This document shows, piece by piece, positions 24,792 through 32,307 of a stretch of 37,332 nt of DNA. The stretch is from Mesorhizobium sp. 61-13 (GTDB lineage: Bacteria; Pseudomonadota; Alphaproteobacteria; Rhizobiales; Rhizobiaceae): positions 8,795-46,126 of the forward strand of contig MKRZ01000091.1 in assembly GCA_001897075.1 (NCBI GenBank), written 5' to 3'. Below the pieces are notes generated by a model. It made no database searches. It was not told where the DNA came from and was given only the letters and a program-made list of their open reading frames with translations. Numbering within the stretch: position 1 is the first letter of the stretch; each line of letters starts with the position of its first letter. Both the position numbers and the translations under genes were made by a program.

Positions 24792-27272
24792 ATGCCCTTT
24801 CGGATGCTTCGCTACATTGTTGCCCTGATGCTTGCCGTCGCGGTGCTGTTGCCACAGACAGCAACGGCTCAGGACCAGGCTCCGGCCTCGACACCGCTTG
24901 TCGCTGAACAGCAAAAAGCCCTCGATACGCTTACGCGCATGGCAGACGGCTTTGAGAAGCAGATATCTCTTGAGGGGGAAGACGACGCCAAGCTAGTCGA
25001 GATTCGTCTCGGGCTTGAGGACATATCGCGCGAGGCGCTGCAGAGCGCGCTCGCCTTCAGGCCAAGGCTTGCCGAGATCAATGCGAGGCTCGAGCAACTG
25101 GGGCCAGCTCCCGCCGACGGCCAAGCCCCAGAGCCTGACATAGTCACGACCGAGCGTGGTCAACTGGCGGCCGAAAAGGCCCAGATCAATGGCGTGCTTG
25201 CCGCGGCGCAAAACCTTTCACTTCGCAGCAACGGGATGATCGACAAGATCGCCTTGATGCGCAGTGAGTTGTTCCGCAGCCTTTTGACCAAGCGCTATCA
25301 GCTCACCGATGCGCTGAGCGGCGAGGTGATCTCGGACGCCAACCAGGAATTCCGGAACTTCGTAAGTTCGCTGTCGTCGTGGATTTCGTTTGCCTTCAAG
25401 TTCAAATTCCAAGCCGTGGTGATTGCCACCTTCCTGGCGCTGATTGCTGCGGCAGTGCTGTTGATTGGCGGCAAACGCCTGTTTGGCCGATTGATCGAAG
25501 CAGATCCTGCAGCGGAAGAGCCATCCTATCTCAGCCGTCTGTCGGTTGCGTTCTGGTCGACGTTGCTTCCCACCGCCGCAGTTGGGGTGTTCTTCTCGGC
25601 GACCTACTTCTTCTTCAATTCATCCAATGTGCTGCGTGGCGATATCGGCGTTTTCCTGAGTGCCGCGATGCTGATCCTGACCACGATCTTCCTGGTCAAC
25701 AGGCTGGCAAATGCAGCACTTGCGCCGAATTTGCCGAACTGGCGGCTGATCCCGGTAGAATCCAGCGCTGCTCGTTGGTTGGTGCATCTGGCGACGGCGA
25801 TGGCAGTCGTCGTTGGAATCAGCAACTTCCTTTCGGTCGTCAACGAGCAGATGGGTTCGCCGCTCTCGCTGACCATCGCGCGCAGTTTCGTGGCGACGAT
25901 TGTGGTTGGCCTGATCCTGATCCTGATGGGGCTGGTCAAGCCATTCAGAACCCATGAAGGCGTGTGGCGGCCGTGGCCGGCGTGGCTACGCTACAGCGCC
26001 TTCCTGCTCGGCGGTTTTACCATCGGCGCAGCGCTTTTCGGTTACATCGGACTTGCGCTGTTTGTCTCGCTTCAGGTCGTCGTTACCGGCACGATCCTGA
26101 TTACGGCCTATATCGGATTCCTGTCGGCCAAAGCGATCGGCGAGGAGGGCGGTTTTGGCGGCTCGTCCGCTGGTCGTTGGCTGACCTCCAACGCCAACAT
26201 GGAAGACAACACACTCGATCAGCTCGGCCTTGCGGTAAGCGTCGCACTCAACCTTTTGATCGTGGTGGTGTTCCTGCCGCTGATCCTGTTGATGTGGGGT
26301 TTCCAGCCCGGTGATATCCAGACTTGGGGCTACAAGCTGGCGACGGGTCTCAGCATCGGTTCGGTGACGATATCCTTCACCGGCATCCTTTCCGGCCTTG
26401 TCGTTTTCGCCATCGGCTACTTCCTGACACGCTGGTTCCAGGGTTGGCTCGATGGCTCGGTGATGGCGCGCGGCAAGGTGGATGCCGGCGTGCGCAATTC
26501 CATACGCCTGGCCGTGGGCTATGCCGGCGTCGCGGTGGCCGCACTGGTCGGCGTTTCGGCAGCCGGTATAGATTTGTCCAACCTCGCGCTGGTCGCAGGT
26601 GCGCTTTCTCTCGGTATCGGCTTCGGTCTCCAGAATGTCGTTTCGAATTTCGTTTCAGGCCTCATCCTGCTGGCCGAACGCCCGTTCAAAGTCGGCGACT
26701 GGATCGTTGCCGGCGATGTTAGTGGCACTGTCAGGAAGATCAGCGTGCGCGCTACCGAGATCGAGACGTTCCAGCGCCAGTCGGTCATCCTTCCCAACTC
26801 CAACCTCATCAATGGCGCCGTCGGCAACTGGACGCACCGCAACAAGCTTGGCCGGGTCGAGATCAAGGTTGGCGTTGCCTATGGTAGCGATGTGAAGCGG
26901 GTGCACGAAGTTCTGCTGGAGATTGCGCGCAGCCATCCGATGGTTCTTAAGAATCCGGAGCCGTTTGTTCAGTTCACCAATTTTGGCACGGCGGCCCTGG
27001 AGTTCGAGGTTCGCATCTATCTTGCGGATATATTGAACGGCGGCGGTGTCCAGAACGATATCCGGTTCGCCATCCTCGAAGCCTTCAATCGCGAGGGCAT
27101 CGAGATACCGTCGACGCCACGCGCCGTTGTTGAAATGCCGAAGCTGGAACCTTGGCCAGGCGACGACGACAAGATGGAAGTTGAACATGCCGAACGCGAC
27201 CGCCTGAAGGCCGAAGCCGAGCAGAAAGCGCTGAAAAGCCGCCGTAAGCCACGTAAACCCGACCCGAATTAG
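24792..27272 (+). CDS. Large MscS-type mechanosensitive channel with DUF3772 domain
   Basis: An inner-membrane channel of about 826 residues. It begins with a signal-like helix ending in AQDQA, followed by a periplasmic coiled-coil region (about 40-180, DUF3772-like). Some ten to eleven membrane segments follow, and the last block forms the MscS pore helix and beta domain (about 590-780), with LALVAGALSLGIGFGLQNVVSNFVSGLILLAERPF as the family signature. It ends in a charged cytoplasmic tail. Such proteins open under osmotic downshift to release solutes. No clear ribosome-binding site was found at ATG 24792. The frame is open from 24702, but residues there are not signal-like. It is divergent from soxB across about 208 bp. 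Confidence 0.8.
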   Translation: MPFRMLRYIVALMLAVAVLLPQTATAQDQAPASTPLVAEQQKALDTLTRMADGFEKQISLEGEDDAKLVEIRLGLEDISREALQSALAFRPRLAEINARLEQLGPAPADGQAPEPDIVTTERGQLAAEKAQINGVLAAAQNLSLRSNGMIDKIALMRSELFRSLLTKRYQLTDALSGEVISDANQEFRNFVSSLSSWISFAFKFKFQAVVIATFLALIAAAVLLIGGKRLFGRLIEADPAAEEPSYLSRLSVAFWSTLLPTAAVGVFFSATYFFFNSSNVLRGDIGVFLSAAMLILTTIFLVNRLANAALAPNLPNWRLIPVESSAARWLVHLATAMAVVVGISNFLSVVNEQMGSPLSLTIARSFVATIVVGLILILMGLVKPFRTHEGVWRPWPAWLRYSAFLLGGFTIGAALFGYIGLALFVSLQVVVTGTILITAYIGFLSAKAIGEEGGFGGSSAGRWLTSNANMEDNTLDQLGLAVSVALNLLIVVVFLPLILLMWGFQPGDIQTWGYKLATGLSIGSVTISFTGILSGLVVFAIGYFLTRWFQGWLDGSVMARGKVDAGVRNSIRLAVGYAGVAVAALVGVSAAGIDLSNLALVAGALSLGIGFGLQNVVSNFVSGLILLAERPFKVGDWIVAGDVSGTVRKISVRATEIETFQRQSVILPNSNLINGAVGNWTHRNKLGRVEIKVGVAYGSDVKRVHEVLLEIARSHPMVLKNPEPFVQFTNFGTAALEFEVRIYLADILNGGGVQNDIRFAILEAFNREGIEIPSTPRAVVEMPKLEPWPGDDDKMEVEHAERDRLKAEAEQKALKSRRKPRKPDPN

Positions 27273-27332
27273 GCTTCTTGCCAAGCTCCTGAACGTTTCC
27301 GAAACCAATTGCGGCATGAATGGGGCATTCAG

Positions 27333-27360
27333 TTGCGGTTCAGCTTCATTCTCCTATAAG
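27333..27360 (+). promoter_or_regulatory. Promoter of the small secreted-protein gene
   Basis: TTGCGG (27333-27338), a 16-nt spacer, and TATAAG (27355-27360) form a good sigma-70-like promoter. They would place transcription about 60 nt before the ATG at 27427. Confidence 0.5.
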
Positions 27361-27426
27361 CTTGTCCGCAATGGCGAAAAACGCCTTGCAAGTGGCAACA
27401 GAGGCGGTGGCAACACCGGAAATGCA

Positions 27427-27690
27427 ATGTGGAAGTCACTGATCACCGGCACAATGCTGTTGGCCGCGAGCGGCGCGGCTTTCGCAGCAAGCGCCGTCAA
27501 CAAGGACGCGGAAACGCGGACTCTTGTGGTTACGGAAGGCGGCAGCAAGTCCGAGTTGGCGTTGGCGGCTGGCGAGACCGTGGAATTCTGCCCGAGCGGC
27601 TGCTTCGTGACCTTGCCCAATGGTGACCTGGAAGCCTTGACCGGTTCTGAAACGGTCGAAATTTCCGGTGGCGTCGCCAAGGTGAAGTAA
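27427..27690 (+). CDS. Small secreted protein, function unknown
   Basis: An 87-residue protein with a Sec signal peptide (MWKSLITGTMLLAASGAAFA, likely cut after residue 20). The mature part is about 67 residues, acidic, and carries two cysteines in CPSGCF that could form a disulfide or bind a metal. I do not recognise a family with known function. The start is chosen because the signal peptide begins there. The frame is open from 27316, but the upstream residues are not signal-like. It stands alone, with its own promoter and a strong terminator. Confidence 0.7.
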   Translation: MWKSLITGTMLLAASGAAFAASAVNKDAETRTLVVTEGGSKSELALAAGETVEFCPSGCFVTLPNGDLEALTGSETVEISGGVAKVK

Positions 27691-27715
27691 CCGCCGTGCT
27701 TCTTTCGCGAGCTGG

Positions 27716-27742
27716 AAAGGCCGGGCAATCGCCCGGCCTTTT
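27716..27742 (+). terminator. Rho-independent terminator
   Basis: A perfect 8-bp GC-rich stem (GGCCGGGC / GCCCGGCC) with loop AATC is preceded by AAA and followed by TTTT, so it can work in both directions. It closes the small secreted-protein unit and isolates the downstream pentose cluster. Confidence 0.85.
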
Positions 27743-27908
27743 ATGTTTTCGCGCAAGACATGCTTAACGATAACGCCTGAAATCCGATTGGCTGTTCGGC
27801 TCTCCATCCGTCTTTTTAACGTTCGCTTGGCCACGCGCCGCTATATCCACAGCGGGCAGGCAACAGACTGGGGCAGCGAACATGGACGTAAGGTCGGAAA
27901 GGAATGCG

Positions 27909-29321
27909 ATGCCGCTTGCCGTCGATCTCGACGGCACGTTGATCGCGACCGACCTTCTCTGGGAAGGTCTGTTTGCGCTGCTCAGGCAGAACCCGCTTTA
28001 CCTGTTCTTGATACCGATCTGGCTTGCCGCCGGTCCCGCGCGCCTGAAGCAGAAAATTGCGGAAAGGGTCGATATCGACGCTGCATCGCTGCCCTATCGG
28101 GAACACTTGCTGGCCAGGTTGCAAGCCGATCATGCCGATGGCCGCAAGATTGTGCTTGCGACGGGCACACCACGTAAATTCGCGGAAGCCGTCGCGGCAC
28201 ACCTCGGCATCTTCGACCATGTGCTTGCAACCGATGGGCCGCACAACCTGACGGCATCGCGCAAGCGCGAGGCGCTTGTTGCCGCCTATGGCGACGGCGG
28301 TTTCGACTACGCGGGTAACAGCCGGCACGACCTCGATGTGTTCGATGCGGCGCGCACGGCAATCGTCGTGGCGCCTGACCGTAGCGCGGCGCGCTGGCAG
28401 GCGAGGCACGATTGCGAGGCGATGGCCGGGGCTAAGCCAACGGCAAAAACCATAGTCAGGATGCTGCGTTGCCACCAATGGCTCAAGAACGGATTGATCG
28501 CCGTTCCCATGGTGCTGTCGCATGAGTATCTGAACGTGCAGATGGTGCTGCAATGCATGCTCGCCATCGTCTCGTTCAGCGCAGTGGCTTCGGCGATCTA
28601 TATTCTCAACGATTTTTTCGACCTGTCGCTTGATCGCCAACATCCCACCAAGCGCAACCGGCCATTCGCAAGCGGCGCGCTGTCCATTCCGTTCGGCATG
28701 TGGTCGATCGTCGGCCTGCTTGGCGTCGGTGTCGGCTCCGCCCTTTTGCTGCCGCCTGAATTCCTGATCGCGCTGGGTGGCTATCTCGTTATCACAACCG
28801 CCTATTCCCTGGCGCTGAAGCGTATGCTGCTGATCGATGTGCTGACACTGGCCGGTCTATACACAATCCGCGTGGTGGCAGGCGCTGCCGCCACGGGCAC
28901 CGATGTCTCGTTCTGGCTTCTGGCATTCTCGATCTTTTTCTTCCTGTCTCTGGCTTTGGTGAAACGCTTTGTGGAACTGCGCTCCACAAGGCTGACCGCG
29001 GGCGAGCGCATCGCAGGGCGTGGCTATCGCTACGAAGACCAGGAAATCGTCGCCCAAGCCGGCATGGCGTCGGCGTTTTCATCGGCGCTCGTTCTGGCGC
29101 TTTATCTGGACAGCACGGCGGTGCGTGAACTCTATGCGCATCCCTGGATGATGTGGCCGCTGCCGCCAATCGTACTCTACATGACCATGCGTGTGTGGAT
29201 CCTGGCGCGCAGGGACGAGATGCACGATGACCCCGTGGTCTTTGTCATTCGCGACTGGCGCAGCCAGATCGTGATTGTTGCGGGCGCGCTGCTTCTGGTC
29301 GTGGGAAGCCTGTGGCCGTGA
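27909..29321 (+). CDS. HAD phosphatase fused to UbiA-type polyprenyl-phosphate phosphoribosyltransferase (DPPR synthase-like)
   Basis: A 470-residue fusion. Residues 1-170 are a HAD hydrolase with DLDGTL (6-11), ATGTP (84-88) and GNSRHDLDVF (136-145). Residues 180-470 are a UbiA membrane transferase with about eight helices and RCHQWLKN. Its NDFFDLSLDRQHPTKRNRP stretch (234-252) is like that of mycobacterial Rv3806c, which joins phosphoribosyl pyrophosphate to decaprenyl phosphate. The HAD part could remove the 5-phosphate of the lipid-linked product, a job done by a separate protein in mycobacteria. ATG 27909 has AAAGGA 5 nt upstream. ATG 27882 is the in-frame alternative. The stop overlaps the next gene as GTGA. 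Confidence 0.8.
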   Translation: MPLAVDLDGTLIATDLLWEGLFALLRQNPLYLFLIPIWLAAGPARLKQKIAERVDIDAASLPYREHLLARLQADHADGRKIVLATGTPRKFAEAVAAHLGIFDHVLATDGPHNLTASRKREALVAAYGDGGFDYAGNSRHDLDVFDAARTAIVVAPDRSAARWQARHDCEAMAGAKPTAKTIVRMLRCHQWLKNGLIAVPMVLSHEYLNVQMVLQCMLAIVSFSAVASAIYILNDFFDLSLDRQHPTKRNRPFASGALSIPFGMWSIVGLLGVGVGSALLLPPEFLIALGGYLVITTAYSLALKRMLLIDVLTLAGLYTIRVVAGAAATGTDVSFWLLAFSIFFFLSLALVKRFVELRSTRLTAGERIAGRGYRYEDQEIVAQAGMASAFSSALVLALYLDSTAVRELYAHPWMMWPLPPIVLYMTMRVWILARRDEMHDDPVVFVIRDWRSQIVIVAGALLLVVGSLWP

Positions 29322-30676
29322 AGCGCTCCATCTCTTATTCAAGCTTTGGCCGCGCAACGTTGCCGGCACCGAAAGCCATGACGGCCGGCGAGGCTATCGA
29401 CCTGCTCAAGTCTGGCAAGGTGCCGGACAATTCCTTGCTGGGCTACGGCAATGGCCGCTCCTACGGCGATTCCTGCCAGAACCTGACCGGAACGGTCGTG
29501 GACATGCGCTCCCTCAAGAGTTTGCGCGCGTTCGATCCTGAAACGGGCTTGCTGGAAGCCGATGCAGGAATGCTGTTGTCTGACGTCATCGGTTTTGCCG
29601 CGCCGTTCGGCTATTTCCCGGCAGTCGTGCCGGGCACGCAATTCGTTACCCTTGGCGGCGCAATCGCCAACGATGTCCATGGCAAGAACCACCATCGGCG
29701 CGGCACTTTCGGATGCCATGTCGAAGCCCTCACGCTGCTGCGCTCGGATGGGCAGACATACCGTTGTTCTCAGGTGGAGAATACGCGTCTTTTCTGGGCG
29801 ACCATCGGAGGCATGGGGCTGACGGGCCTGATCCTGTCCGCTTCGATCCGCCTGATGCGCGTTCCCTCGCTCGATATTGTCGAGCAGGTGACGCCGTTTC
29901 GAAGCACTGCCGAGTTCTTCGATCTCGCCGAGGCGGCGGATCAGGACAATGAGTATGCGGTGGCTTGGATCGACCAACTGGCAGGTGGGCGCAAGGCCGG
30001 CCGCGGGTTGCTCTTCACCGGAAACCATGCCGAGACCGGATCGCGGGCGGCCAGCGATGCGTCCGCGAGGCTGCGCGTTCCGTTCCAGCCGTCGTTCACT
30101 GTGCTCAACCGTCCGTTCCTGCGCGTCTTCAACGCGGCCTACCGCTGGAGCAAAGGCCGGTCCGGCCAACCGCACCAGAGCAGCTACCAGGGGTTTTTCT
30201 TCCCGCTGGACGGCGTTCGCGACTGGAACCTGCTTTACGGACCAAGGGGCCTTTTCCAGCATCAAAGCGTGGTGCCCGAAGGCTTGGCCCGAGAAGTGGT
30301 GCCGGCTTTGCTGGAAGCGACCCGACGGGCAGGGCAGGGCTCGTTCCTCACGGTCTTGAAGCGCTTCGGTTCGGTGCGCTCGCCGGCACTTCTGTCATTT
30401 CCACGCCCCGGCTACACGCTGACGCTCGATTTTCCCAATCGCGGCGAGGCGACGCTGAAGCTGTTGGCTGAGCTTGACGACATCACGGTAAGGGCCGGTG
30501 GCGCGGTTAATCCCTACAAGGATGCGCGTATGAGCGCAGAGACATTTGCAGCCTCATTTCCCGAATGGCGTCGATTGGAATCGGCACGCGATCCAGCGTT
30601 TCGGTCGTCTTTCTGGGTGCGCACGGCTGGCCGGCTGGGAACGAACGGAACGAGCCTTATAGAAGCGGCGGAATAG
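29318..30676 (+). CDS. DprE1-like FAD oxidase (polyprenyl-phosphoryl-ribose 2'-oxidase)
   Basis: A 452-residue vanillyl-alcohol-oxidase-type flavoprotein. It closely follows DprE1, which oxidises the 2-hydroxyl of decaprenyl-phosphoryl ribose to a ketone. Visible motifs are GYGNGRSYGD (42-51) for FAD, VPGTQFVTLGGAIANDVHGKNHH (104-126), FWATIGGMGLTG (159-170), and the catalytic-side lysine in YKDAR (K401). The cysteine hit by benzothiazinone drugs in mycobacteria (C387) is replaced by Thr369 (GYTLTLDFP). The start GTG 29318 overlaps the previous stop (GTGA) and is spaced from GGGAAG. GTG 29312 is the alternative. The neighbouring DPPR-synthase-like gene strongly supports the role. Confidence 0.82.
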   Translation: MKRSISYSSFGRATLPAPKAMTAGEAIDLLKSGKVPDNSLLGYGNGRSYGDSCQNLTGTVVDMRSLKSLRAFDPETGLLEADAGMLLSDVIGFAAPFGYFPAVVPGTQFVTLGGAIANDVHGKNHHRRGTFGCHVEALTLLRSDGQTYRCSQVENTRLFWATIGGMGLTGLILSASIRLMRVPSLDIVEQVTPFRSTAEFFDLAEAADQDNEYAVAWIDQLAGGRKAGRGLLFTGNHAETGSRAASDASARLRVPFQPSFTVLNRPFLRVFNAAYRWSKGRSGQPHQSSYQGFFFPLDGVRDWNLLYGPRGLFQHQSVVPEGLAREVVPALLEATRRAGQGSFLTVLKRFGSVRSPALLSFPRPGYTLTLDFPNRGEATLKLLAELDDITVRAGGAVNPYKDARMSAETFAASFPEWRRLESARDPAFRSSFWVRTAGRLGTNGTSLIEAAE

Positions 30677-30696
30677 GTAACATTTGAATTGTTGTG

Positions 30697-30779
30697 GGTA
30701 GAGACGCATCTACCAAGCAATTTAATAAAAATATTCGCGCTGTTTCACGGAATATTTTTCTGTTCCCAGTATTGCTTGG
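30697..30779. repeat. Nested inverted repeats in the AT-rich dprE1-like / SMR intergenic region
   Basis: Three perfect inverted repeats occur in 83 bp: GGTAGA / TCTACC (30697-30702, 30709-30714), CCAAGCAAT / ATTGCTTGG (30713-30721, 30771-30779) and, nested inside the latter, AAAAATATTC / GAATATTTTT (30727-30736, 30750-30759). The first and second share two bases, so they would be alternative structures. They may form an attenuator, terminator or cruciform ahead of the downstream genes. Confidence 0.6.
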
Positions 30780-30796
30780 AATGACGCGGGAAGAAC

Positions 30797-31243
30797 ATGA
30801 AATACTTGGCTTTCATTCTGTTTACGGTGATGACCAACGCTGCGGCACAGCTCATGCTGAAGCAAGGCATGATGTCGCTTGGCCCCATCTCATTTGAAGG
30901 GGTCAATCCACTGGTGAGGCTGCTGCAGATCGTGTTCAGCCCGTGGGTATTCCTCGGCCTCTGCACATTCGTCATTTCGATGGCGTCGCATCTCTATGTG
31001 CTCTCCAAAGTGGAACTGTCCTTCGCCTATCCGTTCCTCAGCCTTGCCTATGTGGCGGTGGCAGTTTTCGCCTATTTCGTGTTTCGCGAAGACCTCAATA
31101 GCTGGCGTATCGCCGGCATCGCCTTCATCTGCGTCGGCACCGTGCTGATCGCGCAGAGTGGCCGCGAAAGCGGAGCTGGGCACGATGAGGTCACGACCGC
31201 CCAATCCACCGACAAGATTACCACCAGCGAGATCATACGATGA
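30797..31243 (+). CDS. Small four-helix SMR/ArnE-ArnF-like transporter
   Basis: A 148-residue integral membrane protein with four hydrophobic helices (about 1-20, 48-68, 74-95, 100-118) and a polar tail of about 25 residues. The glutamate in VELSFAYPF and the layout are like the EamA/SMR fold used by ArnE/ArnF, which flip undecaprenyl-phosphate-aminoarabinose. In this cluster a flippase for a lipid-linked pentose is a good guess, but it could equally be a small-molecule exporter. ATG 30797 has GGGAAG close upstream, and the stop overlaps the SDR start as ATGA. Confidence 0.65.
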   Translation: MKYLAFILFTVMTNAAAQLMLKQGMMSLGPISFEGVNPLVRLLQIVFSPWVFLGLCTFVISMASHLYVLSKVELSFAYPFLSLAYVAVAVFAYFVFREDLNSWRIAGIAFICVGTVLIAQSGRESGAGHDEVTTAQSTDKITTSEIIR

Positions 31244-32247
31244 AACACGTTATCTTTGGCGGCGACGGGTTTGTTGGCCGTCACCTTGCTCCCAAGCTGC
31301 TTGCGGACGGTGCTGAAGTGGTCGTGGCGGATATCGTCAAGAGCGACCTCAAGCATTACCGCGCTGCCCGCTTCGTGAAATGCGATGTTACCGATGCGGC
31401 TTCGGTGGAAGCGGTTGGACTGAAGGCTGACGACATGGTTTACAACCTGTCGGCCAAGATGCTGTCCCCGATCCAGACACGGGCGAAGCGGCACGACTTC
31501 TTCTTTCCGGTGAACTACTACGGCACGCTTCATATCATCGAGGCGATGGATGCCGTCGGCGCCTCGAAGCTGGTGCATTTCACCACAGACATGATCTATG
31601 GCCACACCGTCGTGACGCCGATGACGGAAGACCACCCGGTCGCGCCGCTTGGTGAATACGGCCTTTCCAAGCAGATGACAGAGGAACTGGCTGCGGAATG
31701 GCGCAAGCGCGGCATGCAGATTTCGCTGTTTCGGCCACGCCTCATCATCGGGCCCGGTCGGCTTGGCATCCTCGAAAAGCTGTTCAAGCTGATCGACATG
31801 ACCCTGCCGGTGCCGATGATCGGCTCGGGCAAGAACCCTTACCAGTTCATCTCGGTGTTCGACTGCGCCGAAGCTGCAAGAGCCGCGTGGAAGGCAGGCG
31901 TACCGGACGAGGCCTATAATCTTGGCTCTCTCAATCCGCCGCCGGTCAGGAAGCTGCTGGGCGATTTGATCAAACATGCCGGGTCGAAATCGCTTCTCAT
32001 TCCGACGCCTGGCTGGGCGGTAAAGCGCACTCTCGACCTGTTCGATCTCATGAACATGCCGATCATGGACCCCGAGCAGTACCTGATTGCCGACGAGGAA
32101 TGCGTGCTCGACGTGTCGAAGGCGGAGCGGCAACTGGGCTGGGTGCCGAAGTATCGCGACGAAGACATGCTGATTGCCGCCTACAGCGAGTATCGCGGCA
32201 AGAAGGACGGGCAAAAGATCGCCGTGCGGCACGCCCCCGCCGAATAG
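31240..32247 (+). CDS. Extended short-chain dehydrogenase/NAD(P)-dependent epimerase-like protein
   Basis: A 335-residue extended SDR with the nucleotide motif GGDGFVG (7-13) and the catalytic Y140-X3-K144 (EYGLSK), plus the TTD strand near 115-117 that usually holds the Ser/Thr of the triad. The family covers sugar-nucleotide epimerases, dehydratases and reductases. In this cluster it might reduce or epimerise the keto-sugar made by the DprE1-like enzyme, although the mycobacterial partner DprE2 is a shorter classical SDR. It could instead act on a nucleotide sugar. The start overlaps the SMR stop (ATGA). Confidence 0.75.
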   Translation: MKHVIFGGDGFVGRHLAPKLLADGAEVVVADIVKSDLKHYRAARFVKCDVTDAASVEAVGLKADDMVYNLSAKMLSPIQTRAKRHDFFFPVNYYGTLHIIEAMDAVGASKLVHFTTDMIYGHTVVTPMTEDHPVAPLGEYGLSKQMTEELAAEWRKRGMQISLFRPRLIIGPGRLGILEKLFKLIDMTLPVPMIGSGKNPYQFISVFDCAEAARAAWKAGVPDEAYNLGSLNPPPVRKLLGDLIKHAGSKSLLIPTPGWAVKRTLDLFDLMNMPIMDPEQYLIADEECVLDVSKAERQLGWVPKYRDEDMLIAAYSEYRGKKDGQKIAVRHAPAE

Positions 32248-32307
32248 TTTCATTTCGAGTGACGCTGGCGAAGGGTTGCCGGTGGCGCAAGCAGACAGGA
32301 GTATCGG

